Shown piece after piece: positions 47,933 to 57,284 of a DNA stretch of 64,000 nt; positions within the stretch are counted from its first letter, which is position 1; each line of letters begins with the position of its first letter. Under the pieces are notes generated by a model that did not search any database, was not told the DNA's origin, and saw nothing but the letters and a program-made list of their open reading frames with translations. The stretch is from Alkalinema sp. CACIAM 70d. GTDB lineage: Bacteria; Cyanobacteriota; Cyanobacteriia; Leptolyngbyales; Leptolyngbyaceae. The DNA lies in the NCBI GenBank assembly GCA_002148405.1, contig MUGG01000121.1, positions 1-64,000 of the forward strand, written 5' to 3'. Made by a program: the position numbers and the translations under genes.

Positions 47933-48583
47933 ATGCCAGAAGCAGATAACGTGGAGTCGTTGATCCAAGTTGCTTGTAGTCATCCACCAGGAAGTCTAGA
48001 ACGACAGCGATATCTCACGAAAGGCATTCGATTGATTTCGTCGCGATTATGGCGAGAATCAGTTCCTTATTATCAAGATGCTTTACAGCAAACTTGGGTT
48101 TTCTTCTGCCAAAACATTTGTGAAGCAGGTACAGGAGAAGCTTATAACCCAAAGCGAGGGAGCGTTGTCACTTGGTTGAACTACTACCTCAAACGACGGC
48201 TCCAAGATGGGTTTACCCAAGCCCAACACCAAAAGATCACAACCGCATCTGCCTACGTCCGAGTAGAACGATCGGGGGGCGAGGGGGAAGTGGTTGATCC
48301 GATCGAACATTTGCCAGCCCCGGACAGCATTCCCCCCATTCTCGAAGCCGTGCAGGCCTGGGCCAGTGCTGATGCAACAGGAGAGTTACGCCAAGTTTGT
48401 ATTGAAGGGCATCCCCAGGTGAATTGCCAGCTCTTAATTTTGCGACGGCTCCCCCCAGAAAGCAGTTGGCAGGAATTGGCGACAGAATTTAAGGTATCGG
48501 TTTCGACGTTGAGTAGTTTCTATCAACGGCAATGTTTGACCCGTTTGCGTAAATTCGGAGCAGCGGAGGGATATATCGATTAG
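47933..48583 (+). CDS. Sigma-70 family (ECF-like) sigma factor of the CHAT cluster
   Basis: The 216-residue protein has a sigma region-2-like segment: YYQDALQQTWVFFCQNICEAGTGEAYNPKRGSVVTWLNYYLKRRLQD. A region-4-like helix-turn-helix follows near 180-212 (SSWQELATEFKVSVSTLSSFYQRQCLTRLRKF). This small cyanobacterial type sits beside DUF1822 and CHAT/CHASE2 genes, as here. No anti-sigma gene is evident. It begins at ATG 47933. Confidence 0.75.
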   Translation: MPEADNVESLIQVACSHPPGSLERQRYLTKGIRLISSRLWRESVPYYQDALQQTWVFFCQNICEAGTGEAYNPKRGSVVTWLNYYLKRRLQDGFTQAQHQKITTASAYVRVERSGGEGEVVDPIEHLPAPDSIPPILEAVQAWASADATGELRQVCIEGHPQVNCQLLILRRLPPESSWQELATEFKVSVSTLSSFYQRQCLTRLRKFGAAEGYID

Positions 48584-48656
48584 CCCATGAGTCTTCATCA
48601 CAGGGAGATGAGGATGATGGGTAGGCAGGCTGTTGAGTGCATAGGAGAAAGCCAAG

Positions 48657-49658
48657 ATGAATGCCCAGTATTTTGAGGAAATTGCCTTACCGATGCCGTT
48701 AACCCAGAGCGCTTTCGCGATCGCCGATCGCTTTGCAGCAGCTCAACCAGCGGGCAGCAAGCGGGATCAAGTCCGCCAAAATACCTTAGCCGTGCAAGTG
48801 GTGGCGGACTATTTGCATTTAATGGGAATTGCGACCGCTGTCTCAGACAGTGATAGCTGGAATGCCGTGACCCAACTCTGTAGCAATGTTGCGGATTTAG
48901 TCATTCCTGGGGTGGGGCGTTTGGAATGTCGGCCTATCACTGATTTTACCGCTGCTTGCTATGTCCCTGCCGATGTTTGGCACGATCGCATTGGCTATGT
49001 CGTTGTTCATCTTGATCTGGATGTCAAACAAGAAGGGTTAATTCTCGGTTTTGTTCCTGCGGTCACCCAAGAAAATTTGCCCTTGAGTCAATTGGGCACG
49101 ATCGATGACCTGTTGACCCATCTGTTTGAATTACGCACCCAAACTCAGGCCAGTTCCACACCAGTCCAGCCACAAGTTGCACAACAGCCAAGACGAACCC
49201 AATTAACGCAATGGTTAGAAGTTCCCTTAGAAGAATTGGATCGATTCATGGAGAGTGGTTGGCAGGCGATCGAACAGTTATTATCCCCCGCACAACTGGC
49301 TCCCGCCTATGCCGTGCGTCATGACCCGCAAGATCCGGATGCCGTCACATTGGTCACTCAAGCGAAACGGTTGGATTGGCAGCGGGGAGACATTCCCGTG
49401 ATTTTCATTGCGGGGGTTGCTGAATTACCGGAAGCCGTGAGGATACGCATCCAAGTTTTCGCGATCGAGCCAACTAGCAATCTCCCCCAGGATTTGCGGC
49501 TGCAAGTCTTGGATGAAACGGGTCATATTTTTCTGGAGACGGTTTCTGGACATCACGATCGGGGATTGCAATTAGTGTTTGAAGGGGAAAAGGGAGAGAG
49601 TTTTACCGTGCAATTGGATTGGCAGGGTGAGACGCTGATTGAACACTTTGAAATCTAG
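48657..49658 (+). CDS. DUF1822 family protein
   Basis: The 333-residue protein is a cyanobacterial DUF1822 member: LAVQVVADYLHLMGIATAV, VPADVWHDRIGYVVVHLDLD and REC-free soluble folding. AGGAG lies near 48642. The C-terminal part (from about 215) holds beta-rich segments ending in FTVQLDWQGETLIEHFEI. The function is unknown. It lies between the sigma factor and CHAT-CHASE2 genes, so it probably acts with one of them, for example as an anti-sigma or substrate; that is an inference. Confidence 0.85.
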   Translation: MNAQYFEEIALPMPLTQSAFAIADRFAAAQPAGSKRDQVRQNTLAVQVVADYLHLMGIATAVSDSDSWNAVTQLCSNVADLVIPGVGRLECRPITDFTAACYVPADVWHDRIGYVVVHLDLDVKQEGLILGFVPAVTQENLPLSQLGTIDDLLTHLFELRTQTQASSTPVQPQVAQQPRRTQLTQWLEVPLEELDRFMESGWQAIEQLLSPAQLAPAYAVRHDPQDPDAVTLVTQAKRLDWQRGDIPVIFIAGVAELPEAVRIRIQVFAIEPTSNLPQDLRLQVLDETGHIFLETVSGHHDRGLQLVFEGEKGESFTVQLDWQGETLIEHFEI

Positions 49659-49717
49659 CGGTTGAAAACTAGCGGTTGAAAGTAGCGGTTGAAAACTTTG
49701 AAATCATTGGAACGCTC

Positions 49718-52258
49718 ATGGTCGCCTTGGTTGTCCTAAAGTTTACAGAAGGCAGTTGGGAACAGGGGTTTCCAGTGGTGTTGCAGATCGCTGAGGTAGG
49801 ACAGGCAATCACTACAGAAATGGCCGGAAAACTTCCCGCGAATCCCCATTTGCCGCAACTTTATGGGCAATGGCAAGCGGCCTATCAAGCCCTCGTGCAT
49901 ACCCCACGGCTTTCCGCCAAGCTTGGACAAACTACGAAAATTCCGAGTACTTCAGGCTTGCAGCAGCTAGCCCAACAACTCCAAGCCGAATTTCAACAAT
50001 GGTTAACCGCAGAGTCTTTTCGGGGAATTCGGGAAACCTGGTTGGAAAAATTGGCCAGCGATCAAGCCGTTCGGGTGGTTTTGCAAACCGCTGATTCGAT
50101 CGTTCAAGGTCTCCCTTGGCATCTGTGGGATATTGTGCAACGGTATGGTCAAGCGGAAATTGCACTGAGTCGGCCCTCTTTCGATCGGATTGCTCCAATC
50201 GTCAAACGATCGAATAAAGTTCGTATTTTAGTCATTATTGGTAACAGTGAAGGGATTGATACAACCACTGACGTAGAGCTACTCAGACAACTCCCACAGG
50301 TTGAGTTAGAAGTGCTACAAGAGCCGTCCCGGAGTCAGTTAAGTGATGTGTTGTGGGAACAGACTTGGGATATTTTATTTTTTGCGGGACACAGTTCGAG
50401 CCAGCCCGATCGCGCTAAGGGACGTTTAGCCATTAACGCGCAGGATCATTTAAGCCTGAGTGAATTGAAATATGCCTTAGAACGCGCACTCAAAGCCGGA
50501 TTAGAGCTTGCCATTTTCAATTCCTGTGATGGGTTAGGTTTGGCGCAGGAATTAGCCACCCTCAAAATTCCAGAATTGATTGTGATGCGGGAGATGGTAC
50601 CCGATCGAGTAGCCCAGAAATTTTTGCAATATTTTCTCAGCCATTTTTCCCAAGGGGATTCACTCAGTGTATCGGTGCGACAGGCAAGGCAGCGTTTACA
50701 GGCATTAGAAGACGAAGCGCCCTGTGCGACCTGGCTACCCGTTTTATTTCAAAATCCCGCCCACATCCCACCCACTTGGCAGAGTCTGTGTCAGGGCAAA
50801 GTAGACACTGCGGATCTAGTGCTAGAGCCTCAAATTTCCCCAATTTCCCCGATTCCACCAATTCCAGCAGCAGTCCCGCCCAACGCTCATCGAGTTTCCC
50901 AAATTCTTAGGTGTACGGGATTGGGTTTCCTATCGGGGTGTGTAATGCTGGCCTTACGGAGTTTGGGCGCATTGCAAGACTGGGAGTTACAAACCTTGGA
51001 TAGGATGATGCGAATGCGACCGGCGGAACCCACGGATAGCCGTATTTTGTTAGTCACAATCGATGAAACAGATATTCAAGAGCAACCCGATCGGGGCCAA
51101 GGTTCGCTGTCCGATACGGCATTAAATCAACTATTGCAACGGCTAACCTCCTACCAACCCAGAGCGATCGGGCTAGATTTGTATCGCGATTTTCCCACGA
51201 ATGTCCAGCCGCTACCCAAGCAACAATCACAACCCAAGCAACAATCACAACCCAAGCAACAATCACAACCCAAGCAACAATCACAACCTAAACAACAATT
51301 ACAATCTAAGCAACAATCACAACCTAAGCAGCAATCACAAGCTAAACAACAATTCCAGCTCAAGCAGCAACTGCAACAATTAGATCATCTCATCACCCTC
51401 TGTAAGCATAGTGACGCTGAAGGAAAGCAAGCAGGCATTGCAGCTTCACCGGATGTGCCGATCGAACGAGTTGGCTTTAGTGATTTCATTAGTGATCGGG
51501 ATGGCGTTTTACGACGGCAATTGATGTTCATGAATCCTGACCCAGCGTCCCCTTGTTTAGCGACCTATGGGTTTGGGACACGCTTGGCGATCGAGTATTT
51601 ATTTTCAGAAGGCCATGAAGCTGAATTTACCCCCGATGGTGAGCTGCAATTTGGCAAAACGTTGATTCCGACCATTCGCCGTCCGATGGGGGGCTACCAA
51701 ACGATCGACGATCGGGGTGGCCAAATCTTATTAAATTATCGCAGTGGGAATCGACCGTTTCAGCAAGTTAGTTTGATGCAAGTTTTGCGGGGCCAAGTTG
51801 CGCCAGAGTTAGTTAAAGATCGCGTAATTTTGATTGGTACGATTGCCACCAGCGCTGGGGATTATTGGATGACACCGCTGGGACGATCGACGGATGCACA
51901 GGTACAAGGCGTCGTGATTCAAGCCCACATGACGAGTCAACTTCTGAATCATGTGCTCGATCGGCGGCCTTTTATTCGCAGTTGGTCAAGTGGGTACGAA
52001 ATTGCTTGGATACTGGGTTGGACAGTGGTGGGAAGTAGTTTGATTTCCTTCGTGCAATACCGTTGGCTCAAGCATTCTATTTGGGGGACGATCGCGATTT
52101 TTGGAGTGTTTTGGGGGGGATTCTTGTTCGGGGGATATGCTTTGCTGCTGCGGGGCCTGTGGATTCCTGTCGTGCCACCCATCGCAGGAATCGGGCTGGC
52201 TACGTTGATCCTGGTAGTCAGCCCGAAACATTTGGGTAATTATGAAAGTAACCGCTAA
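49718..52258 (+). CDS. CHAT-CHASE2 membrane protein (caspase-like protease with sensor domain)
   Basis: ATG 49718 (MVALVVLKFTEGSWEQG) fits the family start; the frame opens at a TTG at 49676. The protein has 846 residues. The N-terminal half is a CHAT domain of caspase fold, with likely dyad His225 (FFAGHSSS) and Cys270 (FNSCDGLGLA). A membrane helix near 396-418 leads to a CHASE2 sensor domain (about 420-755), then three C-terminal helices (about 766-840). A Lys/Gln/Ser/Pro repeat (51215-51376) is inserted after YRDFPTNV in CHASE2. The topology would join an extracytoplasmic sensor to a cytoplasmic protease. Confidence 0.85.
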   Translation: MVALVVLKFTEGSWEQGFPVVLQIAEVGQAITTEMAGKLPANPHLPQLYGQWQAAYQALVHTPRLSAKLGQTTKIPSTSGLQQLAQQLQAEFQQWLTAESFRGIRETWLEKLASDQAVRVVLQTADSIVQGLPWHLWDIVQRYGQAEIALSRPSFDRIAPIVKRSNKVRILVIIGNSEGIDTTTDVELLRQLPQVELEVLQEPSRSQLSDVLWEQTWDILFFAGHSSSQPDRAKGRLAINAQDHLSLSELKYALERALKAGLELAIFNSCDGLGLAQELATLKIPELIVMREMVPDRVAQKFLQYFLSHFSQGDSLSVSVRQARQRLQALEDEAPCATWLPVLFQNPAHIPPTWQSLCQGKVDTADLVLEPQISPISPIPPIPAAVPPNAHRVSQILRCTGLGFLSGCVMLALRSLGALQDWELQTLDRMMRMRPAEPTDSRILLVTIDETDIQEQPDRGQGSLSDTALNQLLQRLTSYQPRAIGLDLYRDFPTNVQPLPKQQSQPKQQSQPKQQSQPKQQSQPKQQLQSKQQSQPKQQSQAKQQFQLKQQLQQLDHLITLCKHSDAEGKQAGIAASPDVPIERVGFSDFISDRDGVLRRQLMFMNPDPASPCLATYGFGTRLAIEYLFSEGHEAEFTPDGELQFGKTLIPTIRRPMGGYQTIDDRGGQILLNYRSGNRPFQQVSLMQVLRGQVAPELVKDRVILIGTIATSAGDYWMTPLGRSTDAQVQGVVIQAHMTSQLLNHVLDRRPFIRSWSSGYEIAWILGWTVVGSSLISFVQYRWLKHSIWGTIAIFGVFWGGFLFGGYALLLRGLWIPVVPPIAGIGLATLILVVSPKHLGNYESNR
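51215..51376 (+). repeat. 18-bp minisatellite, nine units, in the CHASE2 coding region
   Basis: The unit CCCAAGCAACAATCACAA encodes PKQQSQ. It repeats nine times in frame, the first four nearly exact and the later ones diverged (PKQQLQ, SKQQSQ, AKQQFQ, LKQQLQ). The insert is in a loop between CHASE2 strands. It adds about 54 residues and could vary in copy number between strains. Confidence 0.85.
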
Positions 52259-52510
52259 AAGTCATCATTTTGAATGAGAGTACTTGATTAGGATTTGATT
52301 AGGGTTTGATTACTGCTTGCTGAATGTCGCGATCGAGCCGCAATGGATGACACGTTTATGCTTCAAGTCTTAGCCGCCGCATTGCCCGACTCGGGCGAAG
52401 ACTCAAACCCTAGTTGTAGATAGCGTTTAAGATGCGCTTACCCTGCATTTCTCGCTCACCTTTTTATCGGCTCAAATGGATTAAAAGGACACTGGAAAGA
52501 GGTTAAATTC

Positions 52511-52732
52511 ATGAATGCTCAACCACTTCCTTACAGTAAAGAAGCATTTGCTCAACGAGGTAATGAGATTTATGAATCTCAGGTGCGTCCCCAAGTTGAG
52601 GAAGGTAATTTTGGTAAGATTGTCGCTATCGATATTGAGACAGGAGCCTTTGAACTTGCTAAAGATACAATAACTGCTAAAGATACAATAACTGCTTCGG
52701 ATAGGCTACTTGAACGGTATCCATTGGGATGA
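52511..52732 (+). CDS. Small conserved protein with a duplicated segment and possible frameshift
   Basis: The 73-residue reading has the block MNAQPLPYSKEAFAQRGNEI and GKIVAIDIETGAFEL, typical of small cyanobacterial proteins of unknown role. An exact 18-bp tandem duplication (52658-52675 and 52676-52693) adds AKDTIT in frame. The reading ends early at 52732. In another frame a second open stretch (about 52713-52814, HWDEFTYGYRVQFDEI and GGSVTIQSLSDFN) follows directly, so a +1 shift may have split one gene. The family is not named. Confidence 0.5.
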   Translation: MNAQPLPYSKEAFAQRGNEIYESQVRPQVEEGNFGKIVAIDIETGAFELAKDTITAKDTITASDRLLERYPLG

Positions 52733-52814
52733 GTTTACTTATGGCTATCGAGTGCAGTTTGATGAGATCAAAGGCGGCTCGGTTACAATCCAATCCTTGA
52801 GTGATTTCAATTGA
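52713..52814 (+). pseudogene. Open stretch in a second frame, probable 3' part of the gene at 52511
   Basis: It reads IHWDEFTYGYRVQFDEI, then KGGSVTIQSLSDFN, and ends with TGA at 52812-52814. It has protein-like composition but no start codon of its own. It joins the gene at 52511 if one base is lost or gained near 52720. Confidence 0.35.
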
Positions 52815-52896
52815 TCATATTGATCATTAACCGATCGCTGGTGAACTAGATCATTACGCTAGTGCATCTAGTTAACGCTCTAGCATGATGTGTGGG

Positions 52897-52931
52897 CGTG
52901 TGTTCGATCGTGGATGTCGATCGAACACACG
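52897..52931 (-). terminator. Perfect hairpin after the nitroreductase gene
   Basis: A 14-bp perfect stem (CGTGTGTTCGATCG / CGATCGAACACACG) with a 7-nt loop is located 14 nt beyond the stop of the nitroreductase on the minus strand. No U tract follows, but the stem is strong. It could serve the plus-strand gene as well. Confidence 0.6.
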
Positions 52932-52944
52932 ATCAATGGATTAA

Positions 52945-53595
52945 TTAGTTAATGTACTCCACCACCTCTTCCGTCACAAACCGTACCTTCGGCCTCTCCG
53001 CATACTTATCATCCGCAGCCCGATAGCCCGCCGGACAGACCACCACCGCAGAATAGCCCTTCTCCGGTAGGCCCAGCACCTCATCATACTTCGCAGGCAC
53101 AAAGCCCTCGATCGGACAAGTATCAATCCCCAACATCGCCGCCGTCGTCATATACTGCCCCAGCGCAATATAGACCTGCTTCGCCGACCAAGTATCGACA
53201 TCAATATTGCCCATAAAACCCTTCACCATCTTGCCAAAGCCCTCCAGTGCTTCCACCGTCGTGCCCTGCACCTCCGCCATGCGTTGGATATAGCGATCGA
53301 CATCTGCGCCGTTTAAATCTTTTTTGATCGCCAGCACCACTAAATAGGATGCATCCACCACCTGCGCCTGGTTCCAAGTATGGGGCAAAAGCTGCGCCCG
53401 CAAATCCGGATTGCGCACCACAAAAAACTTCCAAGGCTGCAAGCCAAAGGAAGACGGAGCCAGTACCAAACTTTGCTCCAGCGCGTGCCACACCTCATCC
53501 GGAATTTGCTGGCTAGCATCGAACTTCTTCACCGCATAGCGCCATTGCAATTGCTGGAGCGCGGTCTCAGGAGAAAGAGCAGCAGAATTAGACAT
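52945..53595 (-). CDS. NAD(P)H-dependent nitroreductase (NfsB-like)
   Basis: The 216-residue flavoprotein has the FMN-binding segments RYAVKKFD, LVLAPSSFGLQPWKFFVV and CPIEGFVP at the end of the fold, with ALGQYMTTAAMLGID in between. It belongs to the NfsB/oxygen-insensitive nitroreductase group. The natural substrate is unknown. It stands alone on the minus strand. Confidence 0.88.
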   Translation of the reverse strand: MSNSAALSPETALQQLQWRYAVKKFDASQQIPDEVWHALEQSLVLAPSSFGLQPWKFFVVRNPDLRAQLLPHTWNQAQVVDASYLVVLAIKKDLNGADVDRYIQRMAEVQGTTVEALEGFGKMVKGFMGNIDVDTWSAKQVYIALGQYMTTAAMLGIDTCPIEGFVPAKYDEVLGLPEKGYSAVVVCPAGYRAADDKYAERPKVRFVTEEVVEYIN

Positions 53596-53666
53596 GGGAC
53601 ATCCCTAGGGTTCATACAATTTTACCCAACAGGATAGCGCGTTCTGCGAAAGACGGGGATCTGCCA

Positions 53667-54863
53667 TCAGGAATGGGTTGCAGTCAACAGCACAATCTGC
53701 TGCTGCTGCAAGGCCCGTACCCGATCGAGGCCCAACTCCACCTCCGTCAAAATGTCTGCAACCGTCCGAGTGGTATTACCATCTGCCGCCTTTAGGAACT
53801 TAAACTCCGCATCACTTAGATTAACCACTTGGTAATCATAGGTGAAAATGCAGGGGCTTTCCCACCCCTCCATACAGGGACTCCGTTCCGGAATCGCTTG
53901 TAACAACGCTACATCTGAACTCCAATCCGTTTTGGTAAACGGTGGCTTCGCCAAGAAAAACTCATAATGGGTAAAGGAACTGGGATCGAGAATCTCCGCT
54001 AGGCGATAGCGATCGCGCTGACTCATTTGAGCCGCCCGTTCCTGCAATTCCGGCGACTGACCAATTAAACGATCGAGGTTCCACACTGCCGGATTAGAAA
54101 AGCTGACAAACTCCAACCCCGAAGCATCAATCAGGTCAAACAATGTATGCACGTTGTAATCAATTTCCTGGGGATGCACATACATATCGGCAAAGCATTC
54201 ATCCCGATTATTTTCCATCGCCCAGCGTTCCTTTTCCCGTTGCCGTAAGCGATTATTCTCAGGCAGCGATGCGAAAATTTGCCGACCGACCTGTACCCCG
54301 TCGCGATAGTCGCCGCGCTTGTCTCCTTGCAGCAGCCCGATCGCCTCTTGCATCAACTTAATTTCCCATCGGCCCAGTTCCCCATAGACAAATATGTGAA
54401 ACAGACCACCCGGCGCTAACTTCTCCGCCAATGCCTTAATCCCCCGTACCGGATCCGGCGTATGGTGTAGCACTCCCACACAGTTGATTAGGTCAAACTG
54501 CCCCGGCAACTGATCAACATCAAACAAACTCAAATGGTGAAACGTCGCCCGATCGCCCACACTACGGCGGCAGCGCTCCTTCGCAACTTCCAAGGCCCCC
54601 GCACTCAGATCAATGCCCGTCACCTCAGCCTGAGGATTCAGGTAAACCAAATATTCCGTGCCGCAGCCCGTGCCACAGCCCGCATCCAAAATCCGAATAT
54701 CCTGGCGATCGGGTTGCCGTCCGGTGCAAAAGTGATAGGCCGCCCGCCAATTCCAGCGCCAGTTGTAGCCGATCGGGGGCTCATCCAGCAGTGGCTCCGG
54801 TGGAAAGGGATAGGTATTATAAAGATTTGCTACAGCAGTACTAATCGCCTGATGGTCGGTCAT
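53667..54863 (-). CDS. Class I SAM-dependent methyltransferase with C-terminal extension
   Basis: ATG 54863 (MTDHQAISTAVANLYNTY) gives 398 residues. The Rossmann motif I is ILDAGCGTGCGTEYL, motif II FDLINCVGVLHHTPDPVRG and motif III APGGLFHIFVYGE. The N-terminal YNTYPFPPEP block and the long C-terminal half (from about 245) are not part of a standard methyltransferase and may bind the substrate. The methyl acceptor is unknown. No pathway neighbours. Confidence 0.8.
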   Translation of the reverse strand: MTDHQAISTAVANLYNTYPFPPEPLLDEPPIGYNWRWNWRAAYHFCTGRQPDRQDIRILDAGCGTGCGTEYLVYLNPQAEVTGIDLSAGALEVAKERCRRSVGDRATFHHLSLFDVDQLPGQFDLINCVGVLHHTPDPVRGIKALAEKLAPGGLFHIFVYGELGRWEIKLMQEAIGLLQGDKRGDYRDGVQVGRQIFASLPENNRLRQREKERWAMENNRDECFADMYVHPQEIDYNVHTLFDLIDASGLEFVSFSNPAVWNLDRLIGQSPELQERAAQMSQRDRYRLAEILDPSSFTHYEFFLAKPPFTKTDWSSDVALLQAIPERSPCMEGWESPCIFTYDYQVVNLSDAEFKFLKAADGNTTRTVADILTEVELGLDRVRALQQQQIVLLTATHS

Positions 54864-55019
54864 TGGAGGTTGGAATTGCAATAATAACGAAAAAATTGAC
54901 GTGACTCGCGCGATCGAGCCATCACCACTATCTCACAGAGTTAACCCCCTAACCCATAGACTCCATCTCTTCAGGCTGATCTCCGCCAGCCAACCTGCTA
55001 GCTAAATCCACTCAACTTC

Positions 55020-55418
55020 TTAATCCTTCCAAGCCAACGCTTGGGCAATTTGTTGTGCCAGTTGCATGGCCTTAAACGGTTTCGTAATCACCGCCGCAAT
55101 TCCCAAGGTCGAAAAATTCTCCATCCCCGGCAGCTGCGTTTTTGCCGTCATCAGAATCACGGGAATCGATCGGGTCTGGGGATTGCCATAGAGCTGTTGC
55201 AATGTCGATAGCCCATCCACCTCTGGCATCATCACATCCAACAAAATCGCATCGGGCTGTAACTGCTGGGCCTGGGCAATGCCTTCCGCCCCTGAACTGG
55301 CGGTGGTGACTTGCCACCCTGCCACTGTTTGCAACGCTAACCGCGCCACGGCTTGGATATCCATTTCATCATCAATGATCAGAATATGTCTGGGCGGTTG
55401 GGGGCCGGAAGCAGTCAT
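55020..55418 (-). CDS. Single-domain response regulator
   Basis: The 132-residue CheY-like receiver has Asp61 in AILLDVMMPEVDG and the acidic pocket IIDDE. The conserved Thr/Lys positions are LMTAK and TKPF. It starts with ATG 55418, which overlaps the stop of the kinase gene (ATGA), so it is probably the kinase's partner. Confidence 0.92.
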   Translation of the reverse strand: MTASGPQPPRHILIIDDEMDIQAVARLALQTVAGWQVTTASSGAEGIAQAQQLQPDAILLDVMMPEVDGLSTLQQLYGNPQTRSIPVILMTAKTQLPGMENFSTLGIAAVITKPFKAMQLAQQIAQALAWKD

Positions 55419-57274
55419 TCCAGTGAGCCTCCTTCAAGCTGACCTCCCTGGTTCGAAAAATGTTCTGGGGTGCTCAGCAGGATTGGGATGGCAAAGGAAA
55501 ACCGACTGCCGATGCCGATCGCACTGTCTAGCCAAAACGGTAGACCATGTTGGGACAAAATGCTGCGGCAAATGGCAAGTCCCAACCCCGTTCCCCCTTT
55601 CTTCCGGGAATCGGAGGCATCAATCTGTTGAAAGGGTTCAAAAATCGTTTGCTGCTTCTCTTCTGGAATCCCTCGACCTTCATCCTGAACAGTGACCAGT
55701 AATGCTGGAAAGTCTAATGGAGAATAGTTGATGGAATCTTGGGATAGTAATTTATTCGCACTGTCTATTCGCTCAACGCCAATCCAAATAGTAGAACCTC
55801 GATCGGAAAACTTAATTGCGTTACTCAACAAATTAATCAACACTTGAATGAGTCGATCTCGATCTGCCAAAACTATTGCACTAATGGACGATACTTGAAG
55901 CTGGATTCCTGCCTGTTGTGCCATGGTTTGCATCACTGCAATGGATTGCTGCACAATTTCAGCAATATCGCAGGGTTTTTGCGTCATGGCGATTTTACCA
56001 GACTTGATCTGTTCCATATCCAAGATATCGTTAATCATCCTAACCAAGCGATCGGTATTACTAGCTGCAATCGTTAGCATCTGTTGCGCTTCTTCGCATT
56101 GTAGGGAGAGCTTGCCACTGGCCAGTAAATCCAAGGCTCCCGCGATCGCTGTTAAGGGGGTACGCAATTCATGGCTCACGATCGAGACAAATTCATCCTT
56201 GAGACGATCCAGTTCCCGCCGATCGCTAATGTCCCGCCCCACGGCTTGAATCTCGATCATCTGCCCTGCATCGTCAAAAATAGCGCGATTCGTCCATTGC
56301 TGCCAGCGCAGTTGGCCGGAGGCCATGATCACCCGATGCTCGATCTGCACCATCGGACAATTTAGATTGAGTTGAGCCAAATGCTGGGTCAGTATTGCCT
56401 GATCTTCTGGGGCAATCAGGGGGATAAACGACTGGTTGATTAGATCGGCTGCCTTCCGATCAAAGTAACGGCAGTAGGCTTGATTGACAAACGTTAAAGT
56501 TCCATCGGGTCGAAACCGACAAATGAGTTCCGTCTGATCTTCCACAATGGCGCGGTATTGGGCTTCCCGTTCCTGCAATTTTTGATCGGCTAATTTGCGA
56601 GCCTGTAAATCCAGCACGGTCGATCGACTCATGGCGTAGTTCCCGTTGTTGTCAAAAATCGCCGTAGCATTAATCAATATGGGAAAGGTTGTACCATCCT
56701 TGCGTTGCATCCAGAATTCTGCATCCTTGATCCACCCTCGCTGCTTCAGTAATTCAAAGGATGCTAACCAAGGTTCTACGCTCTCTGGTGCAAGCAGTTC
56801 GGTAAATTTTTTACGATCGATGACTTCATAGCGGCTATAGCCCAGCATATTGAGTTCTGTATCGTTCAACATCACCACCGTGCCGTTGGCATCCACGGAG
56901 TGATATCCACAGGGAGCATTATTATAGAGATCTTGGATCGCTTCGATATATTGCTGAAGGGCTAATTCCGTTTGGTGCCGGACTTGGATTTGCTGAGTTA
57001 ATTTAGCGTTGATGGATTCCACTTGGCGCGCCGAACGCTGGCTAATTTGCACTAAGCGTAATGCCCACACTATCAAAATCGTTACACTAGCACCCACTCC
57101 AACGATCGTCCAGAGAATCAAGCGTTCATCTTGGAGATTGGGGAGGGGCATGAGGGATTGCCACAGATGCCAGAGCAAAAAGACTACCGTCACCCCTAAC
57201 AGCCAAGGCAGCACCTCCGCAGGATGGGGATGCCAGTTGCGTTTATTGTTAGACGGACTCCACAGCCTTGGCAT
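55415..57274 (-). CDS. PAS-PAS sensor histidine kinase
   Basis: The 619-residue protein has two membrane helices (about 20-38 and 47-69). Two PAS domains follow (about 105-225 and 235-355), with NGTVVMLNDTELNMLGYSR and PDGTLTFVNQAYCRYFD. HisKA has His368 in SIVSHELRTPLTA; the ATPase has LINLLSNAIKFSD, DEGRGIPEEKQQTIFEPFQ and GGTGLGLAICR. It lies between the multi-domain regulator and the single-domain regulator, all overlapping or within 10 nt, so the three form an operon. Confidence 0.92.
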   Translation of the reverse strand: MPRLWSPSNNKRNWHPHPAEVLPWLLGVTVVFLLWHLWQSLMPLPNLQDERLILWTIVGVGASVTILIVWALRLVQISQRSARQVESINAKLTQQIQVRHQTELALQQYIEAIQDLYNNAPCGYHSVDANGTVVMLNDTELNMLGYSRYEVIDRKKFTELLAPESVEPWLASFELLKQRGWIKDAEFWMQRKDGTTFPILINATAIFDNNGNYAMSRSTVLDLQARKLADQKLQEREAQYRAIVEDQTELICRFRPDGTLTFVNQAYCRYFDRKAADLINQSFIPLIAPEDQAILTQHLAQLNLNCPMVQIEHRVIMASGQLRWQQWTNRAIFDDAGQMIEIQAVGRDISDRRELDRLKDEFVSIVSHELRTPLTAIAGALDLLASGKLSLQCEEAQQMLTIAASNTDRLVRMINDILDMEQIKSGKIAMTQKPCDIAEIVQQSIAVMQTMAQQAGIQLQVSSISAIVLADRDRLIQVLINLLSNAIKFSDRGSTIWIGVERIDSANKLLSQDSINYSPLDFPALLVTVQDEGRGIPEEKQQTIFEPFQQIDASDSRKKGGTGLGLAICRSILSQHGLPFWLDSAIGIGSRFSFAIPILLSTPEHFSNQGGQLEGGSLE

Positions 57275-57284
57275 GACCCACCTC

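Noticed and set aside
51215..51376. Possible CRISPR-like array
   Set aside because: Units are contiguous 18-bp repeats in frame with no spacers, so it is a protein minisatellite.
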